DNA from: Saccharothrix obliqua | GTDB taxonomy: Bacteria; Actinomycetota; Actinomycetes; Mycobacteriales; Pseudonocardiaceae | NCBI RefSeq assembly: GCF_019375475.1 | Contig: NZ_JAHXGQ010000001.1 | Location: 620,001 to 684,000, forward strand | Direction: 5' to 3' | DNA length: 64,000 nucleotides | In this document: in pieces, positions 38,249-47,274 of the stretch | Layout: each line of letters starts with the position of its first letter | Position numbering within the stretch: position 1 is the stretch's first letter | Made by a program: the position numbers and the translations under genes | Notes under the pieces: model-generated | What the model was told of the DNA's origin: nothing | The model's database searches: none | Seen by the model: the letters and a program-made list of their open reading frames with translations, nothing else

Positions 38249-38989
38249 ATGGGCAACGGCGAGGTCTTCGCCTACGAGACGGTCGGCACGGCGATCCTGA
38301 TCCTGATGGGCGCGGGCGTCGTCGCGAACGTCGTCCTGAAGAACACCGCCGGCAACAGCGGCGGCTACCTGCTGATCAACTTCGGCTGGGGTTTCGCGGT
38401 GTTCGCGGGCGCGAGCGTGGCCGCGCCGAGCGGCGCGCACCTCAACCCCGCCGTCACCCTCGGCCTGGCCGTGGCCGACAAGGTCGGCTGGGGCACCGTG
38501 CCGTACTACGTCGCCGGGCAGATGCTCGGCGCGTTCATCGGCGCCGTGCTCGCGTGGCTGGCCTACAAGAAGCAGTTCGACACGCACGACGACCCGCGCG
38601 GCACCCGTGGCATCTTCTGCACCGCGCCCACCGTGCCCGCGCCGGCGTGGAACGTGCTGACCGAGGTGATCGGCACGTTCGTCCTGGTCATCTGGGTGCT
38701 GCTGAGCCCCGGCGCGAAGGCCGCGCAGGACGGCGTACCGCAGTTCGGCAACTCCGCGCTGGGTTACGCGGGCGTCGCGTTCGTCGTGATCGGCATCGGC
38801 AACTCGCTCGGCGGACCCACGGGGTACGCCATCAACCCGGCGCGCGACCTCGCGCCGCGCATCGCGTACGCCGTGCTGCCCATCCGCGGCAAGGGCGGCG
38901 CGGAGTGGGGGTACGCATGGGTCCCGGTGGTCGGCCCGCTGGTCGGCGGCCTGCTCGCGGCCCTGCTCTACCTGGCCCTCCCGGTCTGA
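38249..38989 (+). CDS. glpF: Glycerol facilitator (MIP/aquaporin family)
   Basis: 246 residues, ATG 38249 with a GAGGAG ribosome site. Six membrane segments and both NPA boxes: [14 protein letters not shown] and [15 protein letters not shown]. The Asp after NPAR in the second box is the glyceroporin signature. It also has [19 protein letters not shown] and an extended periplasmic loop before TM4. It carries glycerol across the membrane by facilitated diffusion. It is followed at once by glpK. Confidence 0.94.
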   Translation: MGNGEVFAYETVGTAILILMGAGVVANVVLKNTAGNSGGYLLINFGWGFAVFAGASVAAPSGAHLNPAVTLGLAVADKVGWGTVPYYVAGQMLGAFIGAVLAWLAYKKQFDTHDDPRGTRGIFCTAPTVPAPAWNVLTEVIGTFVLVIWVLLSPGAKAAQDGVPQFGNSALGYAGVAFVVIGIGNSLGGPTGYAINPARDLAPRIAYAVLPIRGKGGAEWGYAWVPVVGPLVGGLLAALLYLALPV

Positions 38990-39008
38990 CCACACGAAAG
39001 GACGACGC

Positions 39009-40514
39009 ATGACCAAGTACGTGGCCGCGATCGACCAGGGCACGACCTCGACCCGGTGCATGGTCTTCGACCACTCCGGCCGGGTGGTCTCGGTGGACCA
39101 GGTCGAGCACAAGCAGATCTTCCCGCGGGCCGGGTGGGTGGAGCACGACCCGGTCGAGGTGTGGACGAACACCCGGCAGGTCGCGGCCGGCGCGCTCGCC
39201 CGCGGCGACCTGACCATCGCGGAGATCGCCGCGGTCGGCATCACCAACCAGCGCGAGACGGCCGTGGTGTGGGACCGCACCACCGGCGAGCCGGTCTACA
39301 ACGCGATCGTGTGGCAGGACACCCGCACCGACCGGATCTGCCGTGAGCTGGGCGCGCTCGGCGGCGGCCAGGAGCGGTACCGGGCGAAGACCGGCCTGCC
39401 GCTGGCGACGTACTTCTCCGGGCCGAAGGTCAAGTGGGTGCTGGACAACGTCGAGGGCGCGCGGGAGCGCGCCGAGGCGGGCGACCTGCTGTTCGGCAAC
39501 ATGGACACCTGGGTGCTGTGGAACCTCAGCGGCGGCGTGGAGGGCGGCGTGCACGTCACCGACCCGACGAACGCGTCCCGCACCCTGCTGATGGACCTGG
39601 ACACGCTCCAGTGGGACGCCGGGATCGCGGCCGACATGGGCATCCCGCTGTCCATGCTGCCGGAGATCAAGTCGTCGTCCGAGGTGTACGGGCACGTGCG
39701 GGTGCGCAGCGCCCTCGCGGGCATCCCCATCGCCGGCATCCTCGGCGACCAGCAGGCCGCGACCTTCGGGCAGGCGTGCTTGTCGCCGGGCGAGGCGAAG
39801 AACACCTACGGCACCGGCAACTTCGTGCTGCTCAACACCGGCACGGAGAAGGTGATGAGCGAGAACGGCCTGCTCACGACGGTGTGCTACCAGCTCGGCG
39901 ACGCCGCGCCGGTGTACGCGCTGGAGGGGTCCATCGCCGTCACCGGCTCGCTGGTCCAGTGGCTGCGCGACAACCTGGGCATCATCGGCACCGCCGCCGA
40001 GGTCGAGCAGCACGCGCGCGCGGTGGAGGACAACGGCGGCGCGTACTTCGTGCCCGCGTTCTCCGGCCTGTTCGCACCGCACTGGCGGTCCGACGCGCGT
40101 GGCGCGATCGTCGGCCTCACCCGGTACGTCAACAAGGGCCACCTGTGCCGGGCGGTGCTGGAGGCGACGGCCTTCCAGAGCCGCGAGGTGATCGACGCGA
40201 TGAACGCCGACTCGGGCGTGGCGCTGACGTCGTTGAAGGTCGACGGCGGCATGGTGGTCAACGAGCTGCTGATGCAGTTCCAGGCGGACATCCTGGGCGT
40301 GCCGGTGATCCGGCCGGTGGTGAACGAGACGACCGCGCTGGGCGCGGCGTACGCGGCGGGCCTGGCCGTCGGGTTCTGGGCGTCCGAGGACGACGTCCGG
40401 CAGAACTGGGCGCGGGACAAGCAGTGGGAGCCGCAGCTCGACGCGGAGTCCCGCGAACAGCGGTACCACTACTGGAAGAAGGCCGTGACCAGGACCTTCG
40501 ACTGGGTGGAGTGA
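39009..40514 (+). CDS. glpK: Glycerol kinase
   Basis: 501 residues, ATG 39009, with a GAAAGGACG ribosome site. FGGY-kinase motifs: [92 protein letters not shown] and [19 protein letters not shown]. It phosphorylates glycerol to glycerol 3-phosphate, the GlpD substrate. The length is standard. It forms an operon with glpF (20 bases apart). A strong terminator hairpin follows. Confidence 0.97.
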   Translation: MTKYVAAIDQGTTSTRCMVFDHSGRVVSVDQVEHKQIFPRAGWVEHDPVEVWTNTRQVAAGALARGDLTIAEIAAVGITNQRETAVVWDRTTGEPVYNAIVWQDTRTDRICRELGALGGGQERYRAKTGLPLATYFSGPKVKWVLDNVEGARERAEAGDLLFGNMDTWVLWNLSGGVEGGVHVTDPTNASRTLLMDLDTLQWDAGIAADMGIPLSMLPEIKSSSEVYGHVRVRSALAGIPIAGILGDQQAATFGQACLSPGEAKNTYGTGNFVLLNTGTEKVMSENGLLTTVCYQLGDAAPVYALEGSIAVTGSLVQWLRDNLGIIGTAAEVEQHARAVEDNGGAYFVPAFSGLFAPHWRSDARGAIVGLTRYVNKGHLCRAVLEATAFQSREVIDAMNADSGVALTSLKVDGGMVVNELLMQFQADILGVPVIRPVVNETTALGAAYAAGLAVGFWASEDDVRQNWARDKQWEPQLDAESREQRYHYWKKAVTRTFDWVE

Positions 40515-40516
40515 CA

Positions 40517-40554
40517 CCGGTCGGGGCGTCGCCCGCGGGCGACGCCCCGACCGG
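40517..40554. terminator. Bidirectional hairpin terminator after glpK
   Basis: An 18-base perfect stem (CCGGTCGGGGCGTCGCCC with its complement) and a minimal loop, 3 bases after the glpK stop and directly before the LpdA-like stop (minus strand). Confidence 0.9.
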
Positions 40555-40555
40555 C

Positions 40556-41956
40556 TCAGTCCAGGTCGTCGTGCCGCATGAGCTGGCGGCCCGCCTCGGT
40601 GATCGAGCCGGTCAGCGACGGGTACACGGAGAACGTGGTGGCCAGGTCCTCCACCGTGAGCTGGTTCTGCACGGCCAGCGCGATCGGCAGGATCAGCTCG
40701 CTCGCGTTCGGCGCGACCACGACGCCGCCGATCACCACGCCCGTCGCCGGGCGGCAGAACAGCTTCACGAAGCCACGCCGCAGGCCCTCCATCTTGGCGC
40801 GCGGGTTCGTGGCCAGCGGCAGCACCACGGTGCGCGCGGGCACCTCGCCGGAGTCGATCGCGTGCTGACTGATGCCGACCGTCGCGATCTCCGGGTTGGT
40901 GAACACGTTCGCGGCGACCGTCTTGAGCTTGATCGGGCTGACGCCCTCGCCCAGCGCGTGCCACATGGCGATGCGGCCCTGCATGGCGGCGACGCTGGCG
41001 AGCAGCAGGACGCCCGTGCAGTCGCCCGCCGCGTACACGCCGGGCACCGTCGTCCGGGACACGCGGTCCACGGTGATGTAGCCGCCGCGCCCCGGCTCGA
41101 TACCGATCCGCTCCAGGCCGATGTCCGCGGTGTTGGGCACCGAGCCGACCGTCATCAGGGCGTGGCTGGCCTCGATCGTGCGACCGTCTTCCAGGTGAAT
41201 CAGGACGCCGTCGCCGACGTTCTCCACGCGGCTCGCGCGGGCGTGTTTCACCACGGCCGTGCCGCGTTCGGCGAACACGTCCTCCAGCACGGCCGCCGCG
41301 TCGGCGTCCTCGTGCGGCAGCACGCGGTCCCGGCTGGACACCATGGTCACCTTCACGCCCAGCTCGGTGTAGGCGGAGGCGAACTCGACGCCCGTGACGC
41401 CCGAGCCGATCACGGCCAGGTGCTCCGGCAGTTCCGGCAGGTCGTAGATCTGCCGCCAGGTCAGCACCCGCTCGCCGTCCGGCTCCGCGCCGGGCAGCAC
41501 GCGTGGCGTCGCGCCGGTCGCGATCAGCACCACGTCGGCGGGCAGCACCTCGTCGCCGTCGTCGCCGCTCACCACCACGCGGTGCTGGGCGAGGCCGCGT
41601 TCGTCGTCGCAGAACCGGGCCCGGCCGTTGACGATCCGGACGCCCTCGCGCTGGAGGCGGGCCCGGATGTCGGCGGACTGCGCCAGCGCGAGGCCCTTGA
41701 CCCGGCCGTGGACCACCGGGAGGTCGACCGCGGCCTCCGTGTCGGAGGTGCGGATGCCCAGCTCACCGGCGTTGCGGAAGGCGCTGCGGCCACCCGCCGA
41801 GGCGATGAACGTCTTGGACGGCACGCAGTCGTAGAGCACGCACGCGCCCCCGACGCCCTGGTTCTCGACGACGGTCACGTCGGCGCCGTGCTGGGCCGCG
41901 ACCAGCGCCGCCTCGTAACCAGCGGGACCGCCGCCCATGATGACGATGCGGGTCAC
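40556..41956 (-). CDS. lpdA: FAD-dependent NAD(P)H quinone/disulfide reductase, LpdA-like
   Basis: 466 residues from GTG 41956, with a GAGGAGGAC ribosome site. The two-dinucleotide-binding-fold protein has VIMGGGPAGYEAALVAAQHGADVTVVE, GVGGACVLYDCVPSKTFIA, VLIATGATPRVLP, AVIGSGVTGVEFASAY and AAGDCTGVLLLASVA. The two Cys of CVLYDC are spaced as in other members. The family includes lipoamide dehydrogenase and LpdA (Rv3303c), an NAD(P)H:quinone reductase that sits beside glpD2 in mycobacteria. Quinone reduction linked to GlpD is plausible; the substrate is not proven. Confidence 0.85.
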   Translation of the reverse strand: MTRIVIMGGGPAGYEAALVAAQHGADVTVVENQGVGGACVLYDCVPSKTFIASAGGRSAFRNAGELGIRTSDTEAAVDLPVVHGRVKGLALAQSADIRARLQREGVRIVNGRARFCDDERGLAQHRVVVSGDDGDEVLPADVVLIATGATPRVLPGAEPDGERVLTWRQIYDLPELPEHLAVIGSGVTGVEFASAYTELGVKVTMVSSRDRVLPHEDADAAAVLEDVFAERGTAVVKHARASRVENVGDGVLIHLEDGRTIEASHALMTVGSVPNTADIGLERIGIEPGRGGYITVDRVSRTTVPGVYAAGDCTGVLLLASVAAMQGRIAMWHALGEGVSPIKLKTVAANVFTNPEIATVGISQHAIDSGEVPARTVVLPLATNPRAKMEGLRRGFVKLFCRPATGVVIGGVVVAPNASELILPIALAVQNQLTVEDLATTFSVYPSLTGSITEAGRQLMRHDDLD

Positions 41957-42060
41957 GACACGTCCTCCTCAGTTCAGCTGCGGCCGGGACAACCGTACGC
42001 GGTCGGGTTCCGACGCGTGTCGTCCGGTCTTCTGGTGCCTCGCGGTGATCGCGGGGTCGC

Positions 42061-42066
42061 TAGGCT
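42061..42066 (+). promoter_or_regulatory. -10 box before the cyclotransferase gene, leaderless
   Basis: TAGGCT ends 6 bases before GTG 42073. It supports GTG 42073 over GTG 42067 as the start codon. Confidence 0.45.
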
Positions 42067-42072
42067 GTGGGC

Positions 42073-42522
42073 GTGCCGCTCTATGCCGCGTACGGGTCCA
42101 ACATGGACCCGAACCAGATGATGGAGCGAGCCCCGTACTCCCCCATGGCGGGGACCGGTTGGCTCGTCGGCTGGCGTCTGTCGTTCGGTGGCGAGGACCT
42201 CGGCTGGGAGGGCGCGCTCGCCACGATCGTGGAGGACCCGGACGCGCAGGTGTTCTGCGTCCTCTACGACGTCAGCCCGAGGGACGAGTCCCGCCTCGAC
42301 CGGTGGGAGGGCGCGCTCGGCCTCTACAAGAAGATCCGCCTCCGGGTGCAGACCCTGGAGGGCTCGGTCACGGCCTGGCTGTACGTGCTGGACGCCTACG
42401 AGGGCGGCCTGCCGTCGGCCCGGTACATCGGGGTGGTGGCCGACGCCGCGGAGGCGGCGGGCGCGCCCGACGACTACGTGGCCGACCTGCGCACCCGGCC
42501 GTGCCGGGGCATCGGACCGTGA
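42073..42522 (+). CDS. Gamma-glutamylcyclotransferase-like (AIG2 family) protein
   Basis: 149 residues from GTG 42073. VPLYAAYGSNMDPNQMMERA is the family start (YGSN substrate loop). GWRLSFGGEDLGWEGALATIV and VLYDVSPRDESRLDRWEGA, then YKKI, follow. Members cyclise gamma-glutamyl peptides or amines to pyroglutamate or 5-oxoproline. In mycobacteria a similar small protein lies between lpdA and amiA1. It is alone here, divergent from lpdA. Confidence 0.75.
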   Translation: MPLYAAYGSNMDPNQMMERAPYSPMAGTGWLVGWRLSFGGEDLGWEGALATIVEDPDAQVFCVLYDVSPRDESRLDRWEGALGLYKKIRLRVQTLEGSVTAWLYVLDAYEGGLPSARYIGVVADAAEAAGAPDDYVADLRTRPCRGIGP

Positions 42523-42656
42523 TCCACGCCGGGTGGGGCCGCGAGCCGGTCCCACCCGGACCGGGGGGTGATCCCACCGGGGGTCGGCACCAGGGCCGGT
42601 CCTCGACGCCGGACCGCCCTGCCGGCGGGGGGAGGTCGGGCGAACCCGGACCCGGC

Positions 42657-43457
42657 CTACCGGGTTGGCGGCAGCAGGTCGGTGAGGTGTTGGGCCAGCC
42701 GACGCGGGTCGGCGGGTGACACCGTGCTCCACGGCTCCTGCCCGGGCGCGGCGCGGCGCAGTTGCACGTACCGGCCGTGCGGGTTGTCGAAGAACGCCAC
42801 GACGTGCTCCGGGCGCACCCGCTTGCCCCACTTGTCGCGGACGGCCGCGCCGAACTGGCCGCGGTGACCCGCGTCCTGGAACATCTCGGCGAGCGTCCGC
42901 GCGTCCTCCGCCCGCGTGCCGCGTGCCCGCAGCGCCGCCTCCAGCTTGTCCGGCGTGCCCGCCGCGGCAGCCGCCGCGTCCAGGTCCGCGCTCGGCAGCG
43001 TCACCGAGTGGCCCGGACCGGCCGGCGCGGGCGGCAGCACGCTCAACGCCTCCCGGGGCAGGCCCTCGCTGGACGCCGGGCGCAGCGTGAGCCGGTCGCC
43101 GTCCAGCACGGCCAGCACCGCCGACTGCCCCTTCGCCGCCGCCAGCACCCGCACGCTGCGACCCAGCCACAGCCTGCCGTCGACCTCCTGCTGCGGCCGG
43201 TCCAGCAGGTGCAGCAGGTCCTCCAGCAACGGGTCCAGCGACACGGGGCGGCCGAGGCCGCGGCGGTCCAGGCCCGCCCAGACCCGCCGCTCCAGCTCCG
43301 CCCGCTCCTCGTGCGTCCGACCCGGCGACGGCACCTTCAGCACCAGCGGCATGGTCTCCAGCCGCAGGTGCTCCCAGAGCACGTCGAACTCCAGCGCGGA
43401 GATGGTCACGGGCTCGCGGACGTCGTGCACGCCGAGGTCCACACCGAACGTCGTCAT
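42657..43457 (-). CDS. EspG-like type VII secretion chaperone
   Basis: 266 residues, ATG 43457 (TTG 43460 is one codon upstream). EspG pattern: VTISALEFDVLWEHLRLETMPLVL at the start, then LRRGLGRPVSLDPLL-type helices, SVRVLAAAKGQSAVLAVLDGDRLTLRP and a terminal WSTVSPADPRRLAQHLTDLL. EspG proteins bind PE-PPE dimers in the cytosol and deliver them to the ESX channel. It overlaps the PPE-like gene stop by one base (TGATG), so the pair is translationally coupled. Confidence 0.85.
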   Translation of the reverse strand: MTTFGVDLGVHDVREPVTISALEFDVLWEHLRLETMPLVLKVPSPGRTHEERAELERRVWAGLDRRGLGRPVSLDPLLEDLLHLLDRPQQEVDGRLWLGRSVRVLAAAKGQSAVLAVLDGDRLTLRPASSEGLPREALSVLPPAPAGPGHSVTLPSADLDAAAAAAGTPDKLEAALRARGTRAEDARTLAEMFQDAGHRGQFGAAVRDKWGKRVRPEHVVAFFDNPHGRYVQLRRAAPGQEPWSTVSPADPRRLAQHLTDLLPPTR

Positions 43458-44737
43458 CAACTGGTGGTGCTCTCCCCGATCACCGGCGGCGAGATGATCC
43501 CGCCGACGCCGTAGATGTCATCGGTCTCGCGGAGGTAGTCGGCGCCGTTGTGCGTGCCGTCCTCCTCCTCGTCCGCCCGTCCGCGACCCAGCCCGCCGAA
43601 CGGGTCGAACGCCTGCTGCTGCGGCGCGGCGGGCACGCCGACGGTGCGCTTGTGGACGGTGTCGCCGCTGTTCTGCTGGCCCGCGCCGAGCACGCTGCCC
43701 GGCGCCGCGCTCGAACCGGCCGCCGCGTGCTGCGCGTTGGCCGCCGCGATCGCGCCGAAATCCGCCGAGCTGGCCGCGGTGGTGCCGCTCGGCCTGCCCA
43801 GCGGCTGGTCGGCGGGGTTCGCCAACTGGTGCTGCTCGGTCGTGGTGTCGGAGGAGGACTTCCGGCGGTCGTCGCGGCCGTGCGCCGCACCGCCGAGCAC
43901 ACCGCCCACGCCGAGCACGGGGTGCGCGGAGGACGTGGCCGGGCCGCCGTTCGCGGTGCGCGTCGTCGCACCGGGCGTGCTGCCCGGCGTGGTGCCGGCG
44001 GTCGAACCGGAGGTGCCGGACGTGCCGGTCGTGCCGCCCGGCTGGGCCACGGGCCGCGACTGCCCCGGGTACCGGCCGCGCTCACCGCGCCCGCCGCCGC
44101 GCTGCCACCCGCCTCGGTTCCAGCCGTGGCCGCCGCGCCCGCCGAGGTAGCCGTGGTGGCCGCCCACGCCGACGTCGCCGTTGCGGACCAGGTCCGGTGC
44201 GGAGATCAAGAGCTGCGGCGGCTGGTGGAACTGGCCCAGCGTGCTGACGTTCGACGTCGTGGACGACGCGTAGGTGGTCATCACCTCGCGTGCCCGCTGC
44301 TCGGCCGCGTTCTGCGCCCGCTCCTGCTTCTCGTAGTCCGTCTGCCCGCCCACGAGGTGCGTCAGCCCGGTCAGCAGCAGGCCCGGGTCCTCCGCCGTGA
44401 CCTTGACCGGCGGCGGCATGTCCGCGCGGGCCTTCGCGATGTAGTCGGCCTGGAGTTCGGCGGACAGGCGCATCACCTCCGCGCCGCCGCGGGCGTCGTC
44501 CGCCCACGCGGCCAGCGGGTTGATGCCCTGCCGCGCCTGGTCGGCCGCCGCGCCCTCCCAGGACGCGCCCGACTTCAGCACGCCGGTCAGCAGCTCGGCG
44601 TTGATCTCGGACAGCGCGGCCGAGACACCCGCCCAGCGCTCCACCGAGGCGTGCGACGCCTGCGGACCGGGCCCGGCGTGGATCTTCTCGTACAGCTCCT
44701 GGTGGCTGTAGCCGTTCCAGCGGTGTCCATCGGGCAT
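43457..44737 (-). CDS. PPE-like type VII secretion substrate with Gly/Arg-rich tail
   Basis: 426 residues, ATG 44737. Residues 1-190 are a helical PPE/WXG-like domain: GYSHQELYEKIHAGPGPQAS, WAGVSAALSEINAELLTGVL, WEGAAADQARQGINPLAAWA. The middle is a Gly/Arg/His-rich stretch (VGGHHGYLGGRGGHGWNRGG ...) then Thr/Gly/Ser-rich repeats, and an acidic end (RADEEEDGTHNGADYLRETDD). There is no catalytic domain. It is the partner of the EspG downstream and of the helical protein upstream. The tail is probably exposed outside. Confidence 0.75.
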   Translation of the reverse strand: MPDGHRWNGYSHQELYEKIHAGPGPQASHASVERWAGVSAALSEINAELLTGVLKSGASWEGAAADQARQGINPLAAWADDARGGAEVMRLSAELQADYIAKARADMPPPVKVTAEDPGLLLTGLTHLVGGQTDYEKQERAQNAAEQRAREVMTTYASSTTSNVSTLGQFHQPPQLLISAPDLVRNGDVGVGGHHGYLGGRGGHGWNRGGWQRGGGRGERGRYPGQSRPVAQPGGTTGTSGTSGSTAGTTPGSTPGATTRTANGGPATSSAHPVLGVGGVLGGAAHGRDDRRKSSSDTTTEQHQLANPADQPLGRPSGTTAASSADFGAIAAANAQHAAAGSSAAPGSVLGAGQQNSGDTVHKRTVGVPAAPQQQAFDPFGGLGRGRADEEEDGTHNGADYLRETDDIYGVGGIISPPVIGESTTS

Positions 44738-44766
44738 TGAAGATTCCCCTTGCCTGCGACGGGCGC

Positions 44767-45147
44767 TCAGCGGCCGCCCTGCTGCCCCATCAACCCGGTG
44801 TTGTCGTCCTCGATGGACCGGTACTGCTGCTCGACCAGCGCGAGCGCGTCCATCGCGCCCTTGAGCTGCTGCTGGTAGTCGCGCAGGGCGGTCAGCGCCG
44901 AGTCGCCCGACTCCAGCGAGCGCTGGTTGAACCGCTGCGCGGCGTCCTGGCTCACCGGGTCGCCCGCCCAGGGGCGCACGCGGACCTCGGTGAGGGCCAG
45001 TTCGATCTGCTGGTCCAGCTTCGACAACGCGCCCGCGAACGCGCTGCGGAGACTGGGTATGGCGCTGGGTTCCACGTTCAGGGTGTGCGACACCGACGGC
45101 GGCGTGCCGCCCGTGTCCGCACCACGACCGCGGTCTTCCGACGGCAT
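44767..45147 (-). CDS. Helical type VII cassette protein (PE/WXG-like)
   Basis: 126 residues from ATG 45147 with a GGGGAGG ribosome site. An N-terminal acidic linker is followed by helices: IPSLRSAFAGALSKLDQQIELALTEVRV, AAQRFNQRSLESGDSALTALRDYQQQLKGAMDALALVEQQYRS. The position directly before a PPE-like gene and the helical hairpin pattern suggest the PE/ESAT-6-like partner. No strict WxG or YxxxD/E motif is seen, so the family is unsure. Confidence 0.6.
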   Translation of the reverse strand: MPSEDRGRGADTGGTPPSVSHTLNVEPSAIPSLRSAFAGALSKLDQQIELALTEVRVRPWAGDPVSQDAAQRFNQRSLESGDSALTALRDYQQQLKGAMDALALVEQQYRSIEDDNTGLMGQQGGR

Positions 45148-45254
45148 GGACGACCTCCCCGTCTTCCTCTGTCGTCTGCACCGGGTTCGACCGCCGGTCG
45201 GGCCGGCGGGTTCCGTCAGCACGGTCACTCTAGCCACCCGGTCCGACAGCGGGG

Positions 45255-45271
45255 AGTGGGTGCGACCCACT
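45255..45271 (-). terminator. Short hairpin after the DUF3558 gene
   Basis: AGTGGG-TGCGA-CCCACT on the plus strand, 14 bases beyond the DUF3558 stop codon on the minus strand. It could act as a weak terminator separating the lipoprotein from the type VII genes. Confidence 0.35.
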
Positions 45272-45284
45272 TCCCCCACGCGGG

Positions 45285-45869
45285 TCAGCCGCGTTGCAGC
45301 AAACCGGCCACCGCCGCCTCTGCCGCCCGTTGCGCGCCCTGGCACAGGACGTCCTGCTTCACCCTGGTCCTGTTGCCGCCGTCGCGGAACATCACGTCCA
45401 GGAACTGCCCGTCGGCCACGTCCACCTCGACGTTGCACACGTCGTCCATCCCCGGTGTCCGCACGGTCAGCGCCGGGAAACCCGCCACCGCCGTCACCCT
45501 CGCGTCGACCTGCGCGTTCTCGCTCAGCCACACGCCGACGCCCTCCACCGTGACCAGCGCGAGCCGCACCACGTTGCCGCTGATGTTGCTGCGCATGGTG
45601 CACGCCTTCGCGTTGCCGAAGCTCGACTCGACGTACGAGCTGGGCGGGTTGTCCAGGCTGAGCCGCAGCCGCTGCTCGGTGGACAGCACGTCGCACGGGT
45701 CCAGGCCGTCCAAGGGCACCGCTTTGGGGCGTGGCGGGAGGGATAACGTCGTCGTGGTCGTCACGGAGAGTGCTTCCTCGACATGCCCGTCGGCCTTCTC
45801 CTCAGGCGTGGGGGTGCACGCGACGAGCGCCGACGCGGTGAGCGCGACGATCGAACGTGCGGCCCTCAT
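45285..45869 (-). CDS. DUF3558-family lipoprotein
   Basis: 194 residues, ATG 45869. A lipoprotein signal peptide is visible (RAARSIVALTASALVACTPT, lipobox LVAC). The DUF3558 core follows: VPLDGLDPCDVLSTEQRLRLSL, then SSFGNAKACTMRSN and a late Cys pair. Proteins of this family are common actinobacterial exported lipoproteins without assigned function. TACGGT at 45878-45883 is a -10 candidate. It is the first gene of the leftward type VII cassette, but the 137-base gap and hairpin before the next gene leave linkage uncertain. Confidence 0.8.
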   Translation of the reverse strand: MRAARSIVALTASALVACTPTPEEKADGHVEEALSVTTTTTLSLPPRPKAVPLDGLDPCDVLSTEQRLRLSLDNPPSSYVESSFGNAKACTMRSNISGNVVRLALVTVEGVGVWLSENAQVDARVTAVAGFPALTVRTPGMDDVCNVEVDVADGQFLDVMFRDGGNRTRVKQDVLCQGAQRAAEAAVAGLLQRG

Positions 45870-46049
45870 GAGCACCTACCGTAGCCGTGTCCACACGGCT
45901 TGTGGACCCCCGGACCGGAAGCCGCACCCGGCCGCGACCCGTTCGGCCGCCGCGCCGTGCGGTCACGCGGTGCACCGGGCGTCACCCGGCAGCGGGCCTC
46001 GCCGGACGCGGGGTTCGCCAACCGGTCGCACACCGCCCACGCGGCGAGG

Positions 46050-46295
46050 TCAGTCCGTCACGAAGCCGTCGTGGTCCTCGGCCAGCGCTTCGAGTTCGGC
46101 GCGACGCCCGTGCGCGGGCCCGCCGCCGGGCGCGGTGGCCAGCTCCACCACCCAGTCCGCGTCCTCGGCGTCGTCCTCGCCGGCCAGCAGGTCCCGGTGC
46201 ACCGCGCCCGGCGCCCAGCCCGCCGTGCGCAACCGGTGCGCGACGTGCTCGGCCGCGTCCCGGTCGTGCAGGACGAGCAGCAGGAACTCACCCAT
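46050..46295 (-). CDS. Small RraB-like protein
   Basis: 81 residues from ATG 46295: GEFLLLVLHDRDAAEHVAHR, then LRTAGWAPGAVHRDLLAGEDDAEDADW and a charged tail. The beta-alpha-beta layout and Asp/Glu-rich loop resemble the RraB ribonuclease E inhibitor fold. It overlaps the HAD gene by 8 bases. The assignment to RraB is by resemblance only. Confidence 0.55.
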   Translation of the reverse strand: MGEFLLLVLHDRDAAEHVAHRLRTAGWAPGAVHRDLLAGEDDAEDADWVVELATAPGGGPAHGRRAELEALAEDHDGFVTD

Positions 46296-46881
46296 CGAGC
46301 AGCCCGCGCGCGTGCAGGGCGGCGTGCAGCGCGACGGCGTCCGGCGTGTGCACGCCGTCGATCCCGACCGCGACCGCGCCGGCCGCGTTGTCCGCGCGGT
46401 CGTCGCAGAACACGGTCTCCGCCGCCGGGACGCCCAGCCGGGCCAACGCCTTCCGGAACGCCTCGGGTCCGGGCTTCGCCGCGCCCAGCTCCGCCGACGT
46501 GACCACGTCGTCCAGCTCGCGGTCCAGGCCGAGCACGCGCAGGTCGGCGGCCAGCCGGTCGGTCGCGTTGCTGAACAACGCCACCCGGTGCCGCGCACGC
46601 ACCCGCCGGACCAGTGCCAGCGCTTCGGGGACGACCTCGCCGACGCGGGACCACGCGGCGACCGCCGAACGCGCCTTCGCCTCACCGAAGTCGACGGCCA
46701 GCGCGTCGACCACCTCCCGCCGCCACCGCGCGTCCGCCACCTCGCCCAGGATCGCCGGTCCGGCGAGCGCGAACGCGGTGCGGGCGAGCACGCCGCGCGG
46801 CAGCCCGTGCGCGTCCTCGATCGGGTCGTCCGGCCCGAACGCGCGCAGCACACCGTCGAGGTCGAGCAGCACCAGGGTCAT
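46288..46881 (-). CDS. HAD-family hydrolase
   Basis: 197 residues from ATG 46881. VLLDLDGVLRAF (motif I, nucleophile Asp and second Asp), VALFSNATDR (motif II), AAKPGPEAFRKAL (motif III Lys) and VFCDDRADNAAGAVAVG (motif IV). The cap is of the small C1 type. The substrate is a phosphorylated metabolite, not identifiable. It overlaps the DUF1707 gene by 4 bases and the RraB-like gene by 8, forming a tightly coupled three-gene operon. Confidence 0.88.
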   Translation of the reverse strand: MTLVLLDLDGVLRAFGPDDPIEDAHGLPRGVLARTAFALAGPAILGEVADARWRREVVDALAVDFGEAKARSAVAAWSRVGEVVPEALALVRRVRARHRVALFSNATDRLAADLRVLGLDRELDDVVTSAELGAAKPGPEAFRKALARLGVPAAETVFCDDRADNAAGAVAVGIDGVHTPDAVALHAALHARGLLDG

Positions 46882-47264
46882 CGGCGGTTGCCCCACCGGC
46901 CGATCAGCAGCGCCGCGGCGGGCACCAGCAGGAACACCAGGGGCGTGCGGAAGGCGAAGAACGCGATCACGCAGAGCAGCCCCACCACCGGGACGATCGC
47001 TGCGGCCACGCGTGGTTCGAGCTGGAAGCGGCCGGGTCGCACGGCGGGTTGCCGCAGCGGTGGCACCGCCCCGAACACCGGCCGCGGCGCGGGCAGGTCG
47101 GCGAACAGGGCGAGCAGCTCACCCCGCGTGCGGGCGGTGGTCACGCGCGCCGACCGGTCGCCGTACTCGTCGACCGCCAGCCTGCCCTCGGCGAGGTGCT
47201 CGCCGAGCAGGCGGAGCGCGTCCTCGCGCTCCGCGTCGCCGATCCGGATGTCCTGGTCACCCAC
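46878..47264 (-). CDS. DUF1707-domain membrane protein
   Basis: 128 residues from GTG 47264. The N-terminal DUF1707 domain is DIRIGDAEREDALRLLGEHLAEGRLAVDEYGDRSARVTTA, followed by a Pro-rich linker and two membrane segments (AAAIVPVVGLLCVIAFFAF and PLVFLLVPAAALLIGRWG). Small membrane DUF1707 proteins are common in actinobacteria and are thought to be linked to envelope functions. It leads the DUF1707-HAD-RraB-like operon. Confidence 0.8.
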   Translation of the reverse strand: MGDQDIRIGDAEREDALRLLGEHLAEGRLAVDEYGDRSARVTTARTRGELLALFADLPAPRPVFGAVPPLRQPAVRPGRFQLEPRVAAAIVPVVGLLCVIAFFAFRTPLVFLLVPAAALLIGRWGNRR

Positions 47265-47274
47265 GTGTCCGAGC

